This document shows positions 1 to 5,492 of a DNA stretch of 5,492 bases, piece after piece. The translations under genes and the position numbers were made by a program. Source of the stretch: Desulfobacterales bacterium. GTDB taxonomy: Bacteria; Desulfobacterota; Desulfobacteria; Desulfobacterales; C00003060. The DNA is taken from the NCBI GenBank assembly GCA_030613145.1, contig JAUWMM010000162.1, positions 1 through 5,492 on the forward strand. Direction: 5' to 3'. The notes beneath the pieces were generated by a model that was not told the origin of the DNA, did not search any database, and was given only the letters and a program-made list of their open reading frames with translations. Numbering within the stretch: the first letter of the stretch is position 1; each line of letters starts with the position of its first letter.

Positions 1-12
1 CTTTTCCTTATC

Positions 13-50
13 TTAATCCCTCAATCCCTAAATTCACAATTCCTCAATTT
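13..50. repeat. degenerate tandem 7-8-bp repeat at the left edge
   Basis: Consecutive imperfect units can be read as TTAATCCC, TCAATCCC, TAAATTCA, CAATTCC and TCAATTT. On the minus strand these give an ATTGAGG / GGGATTGA type pattern. The run may continue leftward past the window edge, where CTTTTCCTTATC has a similar texture. I recall similar heptamer-like intergenic repeats in deltaproteobacterial genomes, but this is memory and not a search result. No function can be assigned. Simple AT-rich drift is the alternative. Confidence 0.4.
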
Positions 51-103
51 GGCTCCATATAGCCATTATGATGAGGATGGTGTCCAAAAATCGGACCTAG
101 GTC

Positions 104-253
104 TTAGATCAAATAACGAGGTCTGAACTCAATATATATTATCGCTAAAAAAGCCCGGGCCGGGAAAATATCCGAGTTGCTTTTCAGCGCCACTCTCAGT
201 TCAGCAATGGCCTTCTCATCCCTGAGCCTTTTGCCTGGAGGCAAATGCGGGAT
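104..253 (-). pseudogene. decayed TPR-repeat protein fragment
   Basis: This open minus-strand frame of 49 codons lies between two in-frame stops (TTA at 254-256 and at 104-106 on the plus strand) and has no ATG. Its middle reads like tetratricopeptide repeats: RLRDEKAIAELRVALKSN, then S-D-I-F, then PARAFLAIIYIE. Helix-type positions (A..L...L..N at the first repeat, A.AFLA..Y.E at the second) match the TPR pattern often seen at the C-terminal end of TPR arrays, including those of adenylate/guanylate cyclases. After IIYIE the frame loses the expected LGR..EA continuation and stops within seven codons. Nothing upstream supplies a start, and a stem-loop overlaps its 5' end. I read it as the eroded remnant of a longer gene rather than a living small gene. 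The match was judged by eye and could be chance. Confidence 0.45.
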
Positions 254-297
254 TTAAGATGGCTTTGAGACCAAGTGCATTAAATCCACGCATTTGC
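241..297 (-). other. long stem-loop just downstream of lon
   Basis: Bases 241-257 pair with 280-297 over 17 base pairs, with a single bulged A at 288 and a 22-base loop (258-279). The outer nine pairs are GCAAATGCG against CGCATTTGC and the next eight are GGATTTAA against TTAAATCC. It begins 16 bases after the lon stop codon, so it would sit in the 3' end of the lon transcript. No T-run follows on either strand, so it is not a classic intrinsic terminator. It could protect the mRNA 3' end, take part in Rho-dependent termination, or be a relic of a palindromic repeat. A shorter competing hairpin, TTTGCC-TGGA-GGCAAA at 230-245, shares bases 241-245. Confidence 0.6.
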
Positions 298-313
298 GAT
301 ACCATACGTTAGA

Positions 314-2728
314 TTATCCGTTTGCAGCCAATGGCATCTCTGATACCGGGTCAGGCCGCAGGGCCACATCCAGTGCTTCGTCAATCCGTTCTACAAGCAC
401 GAACTGCATCGATTCACTGACCTCAATGGGTAATTCATCCAGGTCCTTTTCGTTTCGCTTGGGTAGAATCACGGTATTAAGGCCCGCGCGATGGGCGGCC
501 AGTATCTTCATCTTGATGCCTCCCACAGGCAGTACACGGCCTCGAAGGGTCACCTCTCCGGTCATACCCACATCTCCCCGCACGGGTTGATCGCTGAACA
601 GACTCGCCACGGCCGTTACCATGGCCAGCCCCGCAGAAGGTCCGTCCTTGGGGATGGCGCCCGCAGGTACGTGAATGTGAACATCGGTGGTCTCGAACAG
701 TTCCGAATGCACGCCCAGATGCCCGGCCTTGGAACGAACATAGCTGTTCGCGATCTGTGCGCTCTCCCGCATAACATCACCGAGCTGCCCCGTGAGGGTA
801 AGCGTTCCTTTGCCCTTCATGCCGGTGGCTTCTATGAAGAGGATCTCGCCGCCTACGGCAGTAACCGCCAGACCAGTAGCGATGCCGGGAATTTCGATAT
901 TCTCCGACAACTCGCATTCGAACTGCTCCTTCTTCAGATATTCGCGCACCAGTTCGGGTGTGACCGTAAGACGGGTAGCTTCGGCTGCAACTATTTTAAC
1001 TACGCACTTCCGGCACACGGCTCCAATCTGACGCTCTAACGTCCGCACGCCCGCCTCCCTGGTGTAGTCCCGAATGATTTTCCGAAGGGCCTCCTCCGTG
1101 AAGCTCACTTCTTCTTCCCTCAGGCCATTGGCTTTCAACTGCCTGGGCACCAGATGCCGCTGAGCGATGCGTGTCTTCTCGTACTCCGTGTAACCGTCCA
1201 GATGGATGATCTCCATTCGATCGCGCAACGGGGGCGGAATTGTCTCAAGCTGGTTGGCCGTAGTAATGAAGATGACATCGCTGAGATCAAAATCCACGTC
1301 CAGGTAATGGTCCCGAAAGGCATGATTTTGGGCAGGGTCGAGAACCTCCAGCAACGCGCTGCTGGGATCACCTCTCCAGTCATTTCCGATCTTGTCCACC
1401 TCGTCGAGCATGAAGACGGGATTCCTGGTGCCGGCCCGCTTTATGGCCTGAATGATACGACCCGGCATGGCACCGATATAGGTTCGGCGGTGTCCCCTGA
1501 TCTCCGCCTCATCTCTCATGCCCCCAAGACTCATGCGGGTAAACTTCCTGCCGAGGGCACGGGCAATACTCTGCCCAAGGCTGGTTTTGCCGACCCCCGG
1601 GGGGCCCGCGAAGCACAGGATGGCCCCCATCGCCTCGGATGAGGCCTTTTCCTCGCCGGGCTCGGGCCCCAGCCCGCGCTCCTTTACAAGCTTCCGAACA
1701 GCGAGGAATTCCAAAATACGCTCCTTGACCTCTTCCAGATCATAATGGTCTTCGTCAAGCACCTTTGATGCAGAACCAATATCCATTTGATCCTCGCTGG
1801 CCTCGTTCCAGGGCAGTTCCACAATCCAGTCCAGGTAGGTCTTTATCACCGAGTATTCAGGTGAGTGTGGGGACATCCCCTTAAATCGCTTCATCTCGCG
1901 ATTGGCCTCTTTCAGGACCTCTTCGGGCAGGCCGATGTCTTCAATCTTCGTGGTGTACTCGTCAAATTCCGAGTCACCTTTTTTATCTTCACCCAACTCT
2001 TTTTCGATGGCCTTCATCTGCTGTCGCAAATAAAATTCCCTCTGGGCCTTGTCCATCTCCCCCAGCGCCTCGGACTTTATTTTCTTGCCGAGGCTGAGAA
2101 TTTCCCTTTCGTGGTTGAGGTGAGTGATCAGAAGTCTCAGTTTGTCCTTGATACTATCGGTTTCCAGCACCTTCTGACCTTCTGAAATGCTTAAGCCCGC
2201 ATTGCCTGCAATCAAATACACCATATGCTGAACGTCCTGTACCTGTTTAAGCAGGAAAATGGCCTCATTGGGTATATCGGGCGACAGTTTGATCACTTCA
2301 TTGGCCACCTCTCTAAGCGTGCGCTGCAGGGCGTCAAGTTCTAAATCCTTTTCCACTATTTCAGGCAAAGTCATAATCTCTGCCCGGAGATATGGCTCGA
2401 ATTCAATCCAGCGCTCGACGCGAAAACGCTCCAGCCCTTGGACAATCACTTGAAAGGATTTGTCGGGACCACGGCTCACAGTATTTAGCTTGGCAACGAT
2501 ACCCACCTGGTAGACCTCTTCAGGCTTGGGTTCCTCAATGGAGGGGTCTTTCATGGCCACGAGGCCCACCATCCCGTCCCCCTTCATTGCCTCATCAATG
2601 AGTTTCACAGATTTTGGGATCCCCACCACCAGAGGCATAATGGAATAAGGAAAGGCCACCGTGTTCCGCAGCGGCAGTATGGGTAACTCGCGCAGTCTTT
2701 CCGCTGCGCGCTCATTTTCGGTATTCAT
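314..2728 (-). CDS. lon: ATP-dependent Lon protease (bacterial LonA type)
   Basis: Lon is a cytoplasmic homo-oligomeric AAA+ serine protease that degrades misfolded and short-lived regulatory proteins. The 804-residue product is full length (E. coli Lon has 784). Domains in order: N-terminal substrate-binding LON domain (from about residue 15, LPILPLRNTVAFP, to about 200), a helical linker, the AAA+ module, then the S16 peptidase domain. Visible motifs are Walker A GPPGVGKTS (375-383), Walker B FMLDEVDK (D442, E443), sensor 1 TTAN (489-492), and GVRTLERQI near 560-568. The catalytic Ser is S698 in PKDGPSAG and the catalytic Lys is K739 in LPVGGIK. Both dyad residues are present, so the enzyme should be active. 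An upstream ATG at 2761 would add 11 residues, but I prefer ATG 2728 because a perfect AGGAGG lies nine bases before it and the N-terminus then matches the family. About ten extra charged residues (GPEPGEEKASSE) precede Walker A, probably a loop insertion. It appears monocistronic, with its own promoter region. Confidence 0.98.
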   Translation of the reverse strand: MNTENERAAERLRELPILPLRNTVAFPYSIMPLVVGIPKSVKLIDEAMKGDGMVGLVAMKDPSIEEPKPEEVYQVGIVAKLNTVSRGPDKSFQVIVQGLERFRVERWIEFEPYLRAEIMTLPEIVEKDLELDALQRTLREVANEVIKLSPDIPNEAIFLLKQVQDVQHMVYLIAGNAGLSISEGQKVLETDSIKDKLRLLITHLNHEREILSLGKKIKSEALGEMDKAQREFYLRQQMKAIEKELGEDKKGDSEFDEYTTKIEDIGLPEEVLKEANREMKRFKGMSPHSPEYSVIKTYLDWIVELPWNEASEDQMDIGSASKVLDEDHYDLEEVKERILEFLAVRKLVKERGLGPEPGEEKASSEAMGAILCFAGPPGVGKTSLGQSIARALGRKFTRMSLGGMRDEAEIRGHRRTYIGAMPGRIIQAIKRAGTRNPVFMLDEVDKIGNDWRGDPSSALLEVLDPAQNHAFRDHYLDVDFDLSDVIFITTANQLETIPPPLRDRMEIIHLDGYTEYEKTRIAQRHLVPRQLKANGLREEEVSFTEEALRKIIRDYTREAGVRTLERQIGAVCRKCVVKIVAAEATRLTVTPELVREYLKKEQFECELSENIEIPGIATGLAVTAVGGEILFIEATGMKGKGTLTLTGQLGDVMRESAQIANSYVRSKAGHLGVHSELFETTDVHIHVPAGAIPKDGPSAGLAMVTAVASLFSDQPVRGDVGMTGEVTLRGRVLPVGGIKMKILAAHRAGLNTVILPKRNEKDLDELPIEVSESMQFVLVERIDEALDVALRPDPVSEMPLAANG

Positions 2729-2737
2729 AATCCGTTT

Positions 2738-2743
2738 CCTCCT
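2738..2743 (-). promoter_or_regulatory. lon ribosome binding site (decides the start)
   Basis: The minus strand reads AGGAGG followed by nine bases (AAACGGATT) and the ATG at 2728. This is an ideal Shine-Dalgarno sequence and spacing, and it selects this ATG over the one at 2761, which has only AT-rich sequence and no such site before it. Confidence 0.85.
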
Positions 2744-2841
2744 AAAATTGAACATTAACAAAATGAAGAACCGGTCGCCGTAACAGGCTGACCAGTATGG
2801 GTCAAAAATTTTTACGTGTTTATTGGTTTATTGAATAATTA

Positions 2842-2858
2842 CTAATACTTCGTATTAG
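2842..2858. promoter_or_regulatory. dyad overlapping the predicted lon transcription start
   Basis: CTAATAC and GTATTAG form a perfect 7-bp inverted repeat around a 3-base centre. The dyad starts six bases downstream of the candidate -10 box, so it would cover the +1 region, a usual position for a repressor operator. It does not match the CIRCE heat-shock operator (TTAGCACTC-N9-GAGTGCTAA), a LexA box or any other operator I know. Being AT-rich it could be accidental. Confidence 0.35.
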
Positions 2859-2863
2859 AATGA

Positions 2864-2891
2864 AGTATATTTGATTAGATTCTAAGTTAAA
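2864..2891 (-). promoter_or_regulatory. candidate sigma-70 promoter for lon
   Basis: On the minus strand TTTAAC (2891-2886, 4/6 match to TTGACA) lies 16 bases before TATACT (2869-2864, 5/6 match to TATAAT). It lies in an AT-rich stretch with a predicted start near 2857, giving a leader of about 130 bases before the lon ATG. No convincing heat-shock (sigma-32 type) pair was found. AT richness makes chance matches likely, so confidence is moderate. Confidence 0.4.
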
Positions 2892-3007
2892 CCGTTTAAT
2901 AAAAAGATAAGATCAAATTGGGGATTGTAAAGGTGGGGTGATTCGCACGAAAAGAGCAGAGACCGGACTTTCCCCCAATAGCCCTTTCCACCAGTTCAAG
3001 TGAAGGC

Positions 3008-3134
3008 ATGGGTGTCAGGCCTACACATTTCACACACCTCAACATTCATGCAAGTTTTGGAACAAATCGTAACTCGGCCTAAACTTCTGTAATGCAGATT
3101 GCTTTATTGTCAACTGTGTAGGCCTGACACCTAT
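3008..3134. repeat. REPIN/MITE-like inverted-repeat element
   Basis: GGTGTCAGGCCTACACA (3011-3027) is repeated as its exact reverse complement TGTGTAGGCCTGACACC (3115-3131). This 17-bp perfect inverted repeat extends to 20 bp (3008-3027 with 3115-3134) with one G-T mismatch. The arms flank an 87-base interior with no ORF. Each arm is itself a weak hairpin (GTGT and ACAC around CAGGCCT) and carries the tetranucleotide GTAG, like the tetranucleotide that heads REP sequences mobilised by RAYT (IS200-like tyrosine) transposases. A degraded third core, CGGCCTAAAC, sits at about 3075-3084. The following stretch ending TTCAAGATGTGACCCC (about 3148-3162) resembles sequence I remember beside such elements. 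Transcribed from the upstream lipid kinase gene it would fold into a strong hairpin between that gene and lon. No transposase gene is present, so movement would need one elsewhere. Confidence 0.65.
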
Positions 3135-3170
3135 TGTTCTGCACAATTCAAGATGTGACCCCGATCACGA

Positions 3171-4064
3171 TCACATTCCCGCAAAATACCTCACCCGCCG
3201 GGGCAGCACCGTGACCGTTGTGGGTGTGGTGCCAAACATCTCACCGTCCGGAAGCAGGCCCTTTTCCGGTACGGTCTGGACAACGGCACGTTTGCCCCGC
3301 AACACGCGGACCCTCGGATTGGTGAGGTGCGTGCCCTTAAAAATCTTGGGAAACGTCGTGATCAGGCTCAACCGGCTTAGCGGAGAAAGAATGACGGCGT
3401 CGAAGCAGCCGTCATCGATTTTAGCCTCCGGAGCCATGAGCATATCGCCGCCGGTGTAACGGGAATTGCAGAATTCCACAAAGCAGTTGCGCCCCCTATA
3501 CGACTTTCCATCGATTTCGAGTTCCATTTGGTGAAATTGCAAGCCGATCGTCCGGTGAAGCACGCCGATCACATAGCTCAAATCACCGGTCCAGCCGAAA
3601 CGGGCGGCTGTATGGGCCGCGTCGGTCACAAAACCGAATCCCATCAGATTAACAAAGTAAAAGGATTCGTGACCCTGGGTGAAACGACAAACGTCAACGG
3701 CTAATGTGCGCTGTCGGCTGATGGCGGCGATCCCGTCGGCTATGGAGTGGATGTTCAGATCTTTGGCAAAGGAGTTGCCCCGGCCGACCGGAATGATGCC
3801 TAACGGAGGAATGGGCCGATCACCGTGAAACTTGAGGACGCCGTTGAGCAGGTGATAGTTGGTCCCATCGCCCCCCATGGCAATCAGGGCATCGAATTGG
3901 CTCAAAGGCAGCCCCTGGACAATCTTGAGTGCATGGGCGTGATATTGTGTTTCAAACACTTCACAGTGAATATGGCACGCCGCCAATTGATCAACGGCCT
4001 GCGAAATGTCATTTGCCTTGTTTCGTGGGCCTGTCAGCGGTTTGGCGATTAGGGCAACTCTCAT
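3171..4064 (-). CDS. diacylglycerol kinase family lipid kinase (YegS/DagK-like)
   Basis: This 297-residue protein belongs to the DAGK-catalytic/YegS/sphingosine-kinase superfamily, which transfers ATP phosphate to a lipid hydroxyl, for example diacylglycerol to phosphatidate. The length is usual for bacterial members. In order it shows an N-terminal beta strand MRVALIAKPLTG, the nucleotide-binding MGGDGTNYHLLNGV (GGDGT at 64-68), PPLGIIPVGRGNSFAKDL (87-103, equivalent to the GT-GN-A loop but with GRGNS), then the C-terminal beta-sandwich elements TGGDMLMAPEAKIDDG (204-219) and LLPDGE (270-275). There is no signal peptide or membrane span, so it probably acts at the inner face of the membrane. 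An upstream ATG at 4115 would add 17 residues, but I chose ATG 4064 because a GGAAG lies just before it and the family domain begins immediately. The substrate is unknown. Its 3' end lies 36 bp from the inverted-repeat element. Confidence 0.85.
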   Translation of the reverse strand: MRVALIAKPLTGPRNKANDISQAVDQLAACHIHCEVFETQYHAHALKIVQGLPLSQFDALIAMGGDGTNYHLLNGVLKFHGDRPIPPLGIIPVGRGNSFAKDLNIHSIADGIAAISRQRTLAVDVCRFTQGHESFYFVNLMGFGFVTDAAHTAARFGWTGDLSYVIGVLHRTIGLQFHQMELEIDGKSYRGRNCFVEFCNSRYTGGDMLMAPEAKIDDGCFDAVILSPLSRLSLITTFPKIFKGTHLTNPRVRVLRGKRAVVQTVPEKGLLPDGEMFGTTPTTVTVLPRRVRYFAGM

Positions 4065-4067
4065 ATT

Positions 4068-4072
4068 CTTCC
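4068..4072 (-). promoter_or_regulatory. weak ribosome binding site for the lipid kinase
   Basis: The minus strand reads GGAAG, then AAT, then the ATG at 4064. Spacing is short, but it is the only Shine-Dalgarno-like sequence near the three in-frame ATGs (4115, 4082, 4064), so it favours the innermost start. Confidence 0.45.
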
Positions 4073-4187
4073 GTCGGATCATCCATAGGTTTTCAGGTAC
4101 GATCCCTTTTTGCATATTTTGTCAATGTGGAGCAAAAGGACGACCCTCTTTCCACACTCTAAGTCAACATAGTCAATAACTTCCCCC

Positions 4188-4212
4188 TCCCCGGAGTCGG
4201 GGACTGTTTTTT
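4188..4212 (+). terminator. GC-rich hairpin with T-tract, plus-strand orientation
   Basis: TCCCCG (4188-4193), loop GAGT, CGGGGA (4198-4203) form a 6-bp stem, then ACTG... and six T residues (4207-4212 on the plus strand). This is intrinsic-terminator architecture for plus-strand transcription, yet no plus-strand gene lies upstream. Read on the minus strand the same hairpin is preceded by A residues and followed by AGGGGGAAG, so it is a poor terminator for the methyltransferase-like gene that ends at 4223. It might stop antisense transcription or be a piece of a palindromic repeat. Confidence 0.4.
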
Positions 4213-4222
4213 CTTGGATCAA

Positions 4223-5020
4223 TCAGGCACCGGCCGAAAATAGTATATGAGTTCCAAACACCTCTGTGAGTTTCTGCGCATATTTCTCCAATTTAGCCCG
4301 AAGTCCTATCGCCAATGGGTTGGCATTAAGATCGGAGCTTGATAGAAGCACCTCAGCTTCATAGTTTGATTCACCCCTTACACCTGTACTCCTAAGTTTG
4401 GGACAGTGCATTGTCCAAGCATTCGGAAAGTGATCGCTCTTGAGAGCTGCATATCCTTGACCCACGGCATTCCTTGGATTCAGGTTTAAGACAAACAATA
4501 CAACAGCCATTCGCGTTGAGGCTTTGGCAGCCTGCGGTATGACCTGAGGCGCTTTATCCTTGAGGAATTTTGCGTATGGATCGATAAGGACAAGGTCGGC
4601 TTCGATATCGGTACTGACTATTGAGAATCCATTGATCGGATCAAATCCTGGGTATCTCAACGCACTAAGACCCGATTCGATCAGAGCCTGTAGAGCCATG
4701 GTATCTCGGTCAGAAACAAGGACGTCCGCATCTTGTCCCACAGCTCTGGCGGCATTTCGGACAATATGCCCGCTGCCGTAGTAACGCATTTCAGGTTTCG
4801 GCTGGGCTTCAAAAAGTGCAAAACCTCTCAGAGATTTCACTCTATCGGTCACAAGGGGAACCGGTGGTTCGGCCCACGGGCGGCCTCCGAATGGATCAAT
4901 AAAGCGGATCGATTTGGAATGCGTTTTGCACCACCATTGAGTAAACTCAGCGAGAATGCCATGTTTCAAGAGATCCCCGGCATTTCCCATGTCATATGGT
5001 AAGGGTTGTGCTACCATCAT
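4223..5020 (-). CDS. RlmJ-like putative SAM-dependent methyltransferase
   Basis: The 265-residue protein looks like a divergent relative of RlmJ, the 23S rRNA adenine-2030 N6-methyltransferase (about 280 residues). The N-terminal YDMGNAGDLLKHGIL (9-23) mirrors RlmJ's GNHADVLKH. A SAM-binding-like strand and loop, RFIDPFGGRPW (39-49), fits RlmJ's LDTHAG motif I. RYYGSGHIVRNA (79-90) fits its YPGSP segment. LVLIDPYAKF (143-152) sits where the catalytic DPPY of N6-adenine methyltransferases belongs but has only one proline. The protein is soluble, with no signal peptide. Similar N-termini also occur in the three-Cys-motif partner (TcmP) group, an alternative assignment. The start at 5020 has a purine-rich GAAAGAG ten bases upstream; ATG 5017 follows immediately and cannot be excluded. 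Whether it methylates rRNA, other RNA or DNA cannot be told from sequence. Confidence 0.6.
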   Translation of the reverse strand: MMVAQPLPYDMGNAGDLLKHGILAEFTQWWCKTHSKSIRFIDPFGGRPWAEPPVPLVTDRVKSLRGFALFEAQPKPEMRYYGSGHIVRNAARAVGQDADVLVSDRDTMALQALIESGLSALRYPGFDPINGFSIVSTDIEADLVLIDPYAKFLKDKAPQVIPQAAKASTRMAVVLFVLNLNPRNAVGQGYAALKSDHFPNAWTMHCPKLRSTGVRGESNYEAEVLLSSSDLNANPLAIGLRAKLEKYAQKLTEVFGTHILFSAGA

Positions 5021-5060
5021 CTTTGTGGCGCTCTTTCACGGGCTTTGTCGGTCCGAGGGT

Positions 5061-5087
5061 TTGAGAAAGTTTTTAGATATTTCTCAA
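5061..5087. promoter_or_regulatory. 8-bp inverted repeat upstream of the RlmJ-like gene
   Basis: TTGAGAAA (5061-5068) and TTTCTCAA (5080-5087) are exact inverted repeats around an 11-base AT-rich centre, about 40 bases upstream of the ATG at 5020. No T-run follows on the minus strand, so a terminator for the upstream gene is unlikely. An operator or 5' leader hairpin is possible. The rest of the 5021-5298 spacer holds no gene, RNA or convincing promoter that I can see. Confidence 0.3.
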
Positions 5088-5298
5088 GCATGTTTCTTCC
5101 AAGGTTGTTTATTTACAATTGGGCTTCCACCGGTTTTACATATCTTATTCTTTCCGCACTCAACGCTCCCAGATTGAAAAAAGTCAATTTATAATTTAAT
5201 GGGCGTCACCCGCTTTCCCCACAACTTATTATCTTATGTACCCTATTCCACGTCCCTTTTTTCACATGTAAGTCAACCGGCGATTGGGCCGCTTTAGA

Positions 5299-5492
5299 TT
5301 ATGGTCGTGCTTTCATGGCCATGATATTGTATATACCCGGAAGAGTAAGACAACCACCGGGATCACAGGAATCAAGTTTAGCCCCAGTTGACTTTTCCCA
5401 TCTCTGTATTTCATCAGCCATCCTTGTTATGATGGCAGCATAATCAATGGTTCGGAACACTTTTCTCCATTCAGCATTATCAATAGGAAGAG
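5299..5492 (-). CDS. C-terminal part of an unrecognised protein (cut by the window edge)
   Basis: This open minus-strand frame enters from the right end and runs 63 codons to a TAA at 5299-5301; the start lies outside the window. The composition is protein-like, with an amphipathic stretch (WRKVFRTIDYAAIITRMADE, then IQRWEKSTGAKLD), then a glycine/cysteine-containing turn DSCDPGGCLTLPGIY and a short tail ending MAMKARP. The C-x4-C pair (CDPGGC) could be a structural turn or a metal site, but a single pair is weak evidence. I do not recognise the family. The other two minus-strand frames meet stops within this stretch, which supports this frame. It precedes the RlmJ-like gene by 278 bp in the same direction. 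Confidence 0.6.
   Translation of the reverse strand, partial: LPIDNAEWRKVFRTIDYAAIITRMADEIQRWEKSTGAKLDSCDPGGCLTLPGIYNIMAMKARP

Noticed and set aside
147..164. Short GC hairpin CCCG-GCC-CGGG followed by six T residues on the minus strand, resembling a lon terminator.
   Set aside because: The stem is only four pairs and consists of the Pro-Ala-Arg-Ala codons of the TPR remnant. It lies about 150 bases after the lon stop. It may act as a weak terminator, but the support is too thin for a feature.
216..305. 29-codon minus-strand ORF starting just after the lon stop (MVSQMRGFNALG...).
   Set aside because: It has no ribosome binding site, overlaps the large stem-loop, and its product looks like nothing familiar.
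314..2601. Several long plus-strand open frames opposite lon (for example 491-1039 and 1154-1642).
   Set aside because: They are antisense shadows of the lon coding sequence, with low-complexity or Arg/Ser-rich products and no family features.
2920..2950. Heat-shock (sigma-32-like) promoter for lon based on CCCCAATTT on the minus strand.
   Set aside because: No CTTGAA-type -35 occurs at the required distance; the nearest CTTGAAC is about 70 bases upstream.
3154..3169. CRP-like site TGTGA-CCCCGA-TCACG.
   Set aside because: It lies at the 3' end of the lipid kinase gene, more than 280 bp upstream of the predicted lon start. The TGTGACCCC part looks like the tail of the repeat element, so coincidence is more likely.
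4097..4125. Perfect -35 box TTGACA upstream of the lipid kinase gene.
   Set aside because: At 17 bases the -10 would be TCGTAC, a 2/6 match, and no better box is at an allowed spacing.
4160..5277. Shared 9-mer TAAGTCAAC at 4160-4168 and 5269-5277.
   Set aside because: Two copies of a 9-mer with no similar flanks can occur by chance and do not line up with promoters.

Overview
The window suggests an uncultured or little-studied Gram-negative bacterium. The style (moderately GC-rich genes, AT-rich spacers, RAYT/REP-like palindromes, degenerate ATTGAGG-type tandem repeats) fits the deltaproteobacteria (Desulfobacterota). That placement is an inference from style and remembered repeat types, not from a marker gene. 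All recognised genes read on the minus strand, so the biological order runs from right to left.

Layout from the right end in transcription order: (1) the last 63 codons of an unrecognised protein (5299-5492), cut by the window edge; (2) a 278-bp spacer with an 8-bp inverted repeat; (3) an RlmJ-like putative SAM-dependent methyltransferase with a degenerate catalytic motif (4223-5020); (4) a 158-bp spacer with a GC-rich hairpin whose T-tract lies on the plus-strand side, the wrong side for the resident genes; (5) a diacylglycerol kinase-type lipid kinase (3171-4064); (6) a 442-bp gene-free stretch holding a 127-bp REPIN/MITE-like inverted-repeat element and then the lon promoter region, where a dyad overlaps the predicted transcription start; (7) a full-length ATP-dependent Lon protease (314-2728); (8) a 3' region with a 17-bp near-perfect stem-loop just after the lon stop, a decayed TPR-repeat gene fragment, and degenerate octamer-like repeats at the left edge.

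The genes do not form an obvious functional system. Lon is housekeeping protein quality control, the kinase acts in lipid metabolism, and the RlmJ-like protein is probably an RNA or DNA methyltransferase relative. The spacers (158 to 442 bp, with hairpins) argue for separate transcription units rather than one operon. I see no CRISPR array, toxin-antitoxin pair, phage module, rRNA or tRNA. The most interesting material is in the spacers: the REPIN/MITE-like element, the stem-loop after lon, the TPR remnant and the dyad at the lon promoter. The divergent methyltransferase is the most interesting protein.
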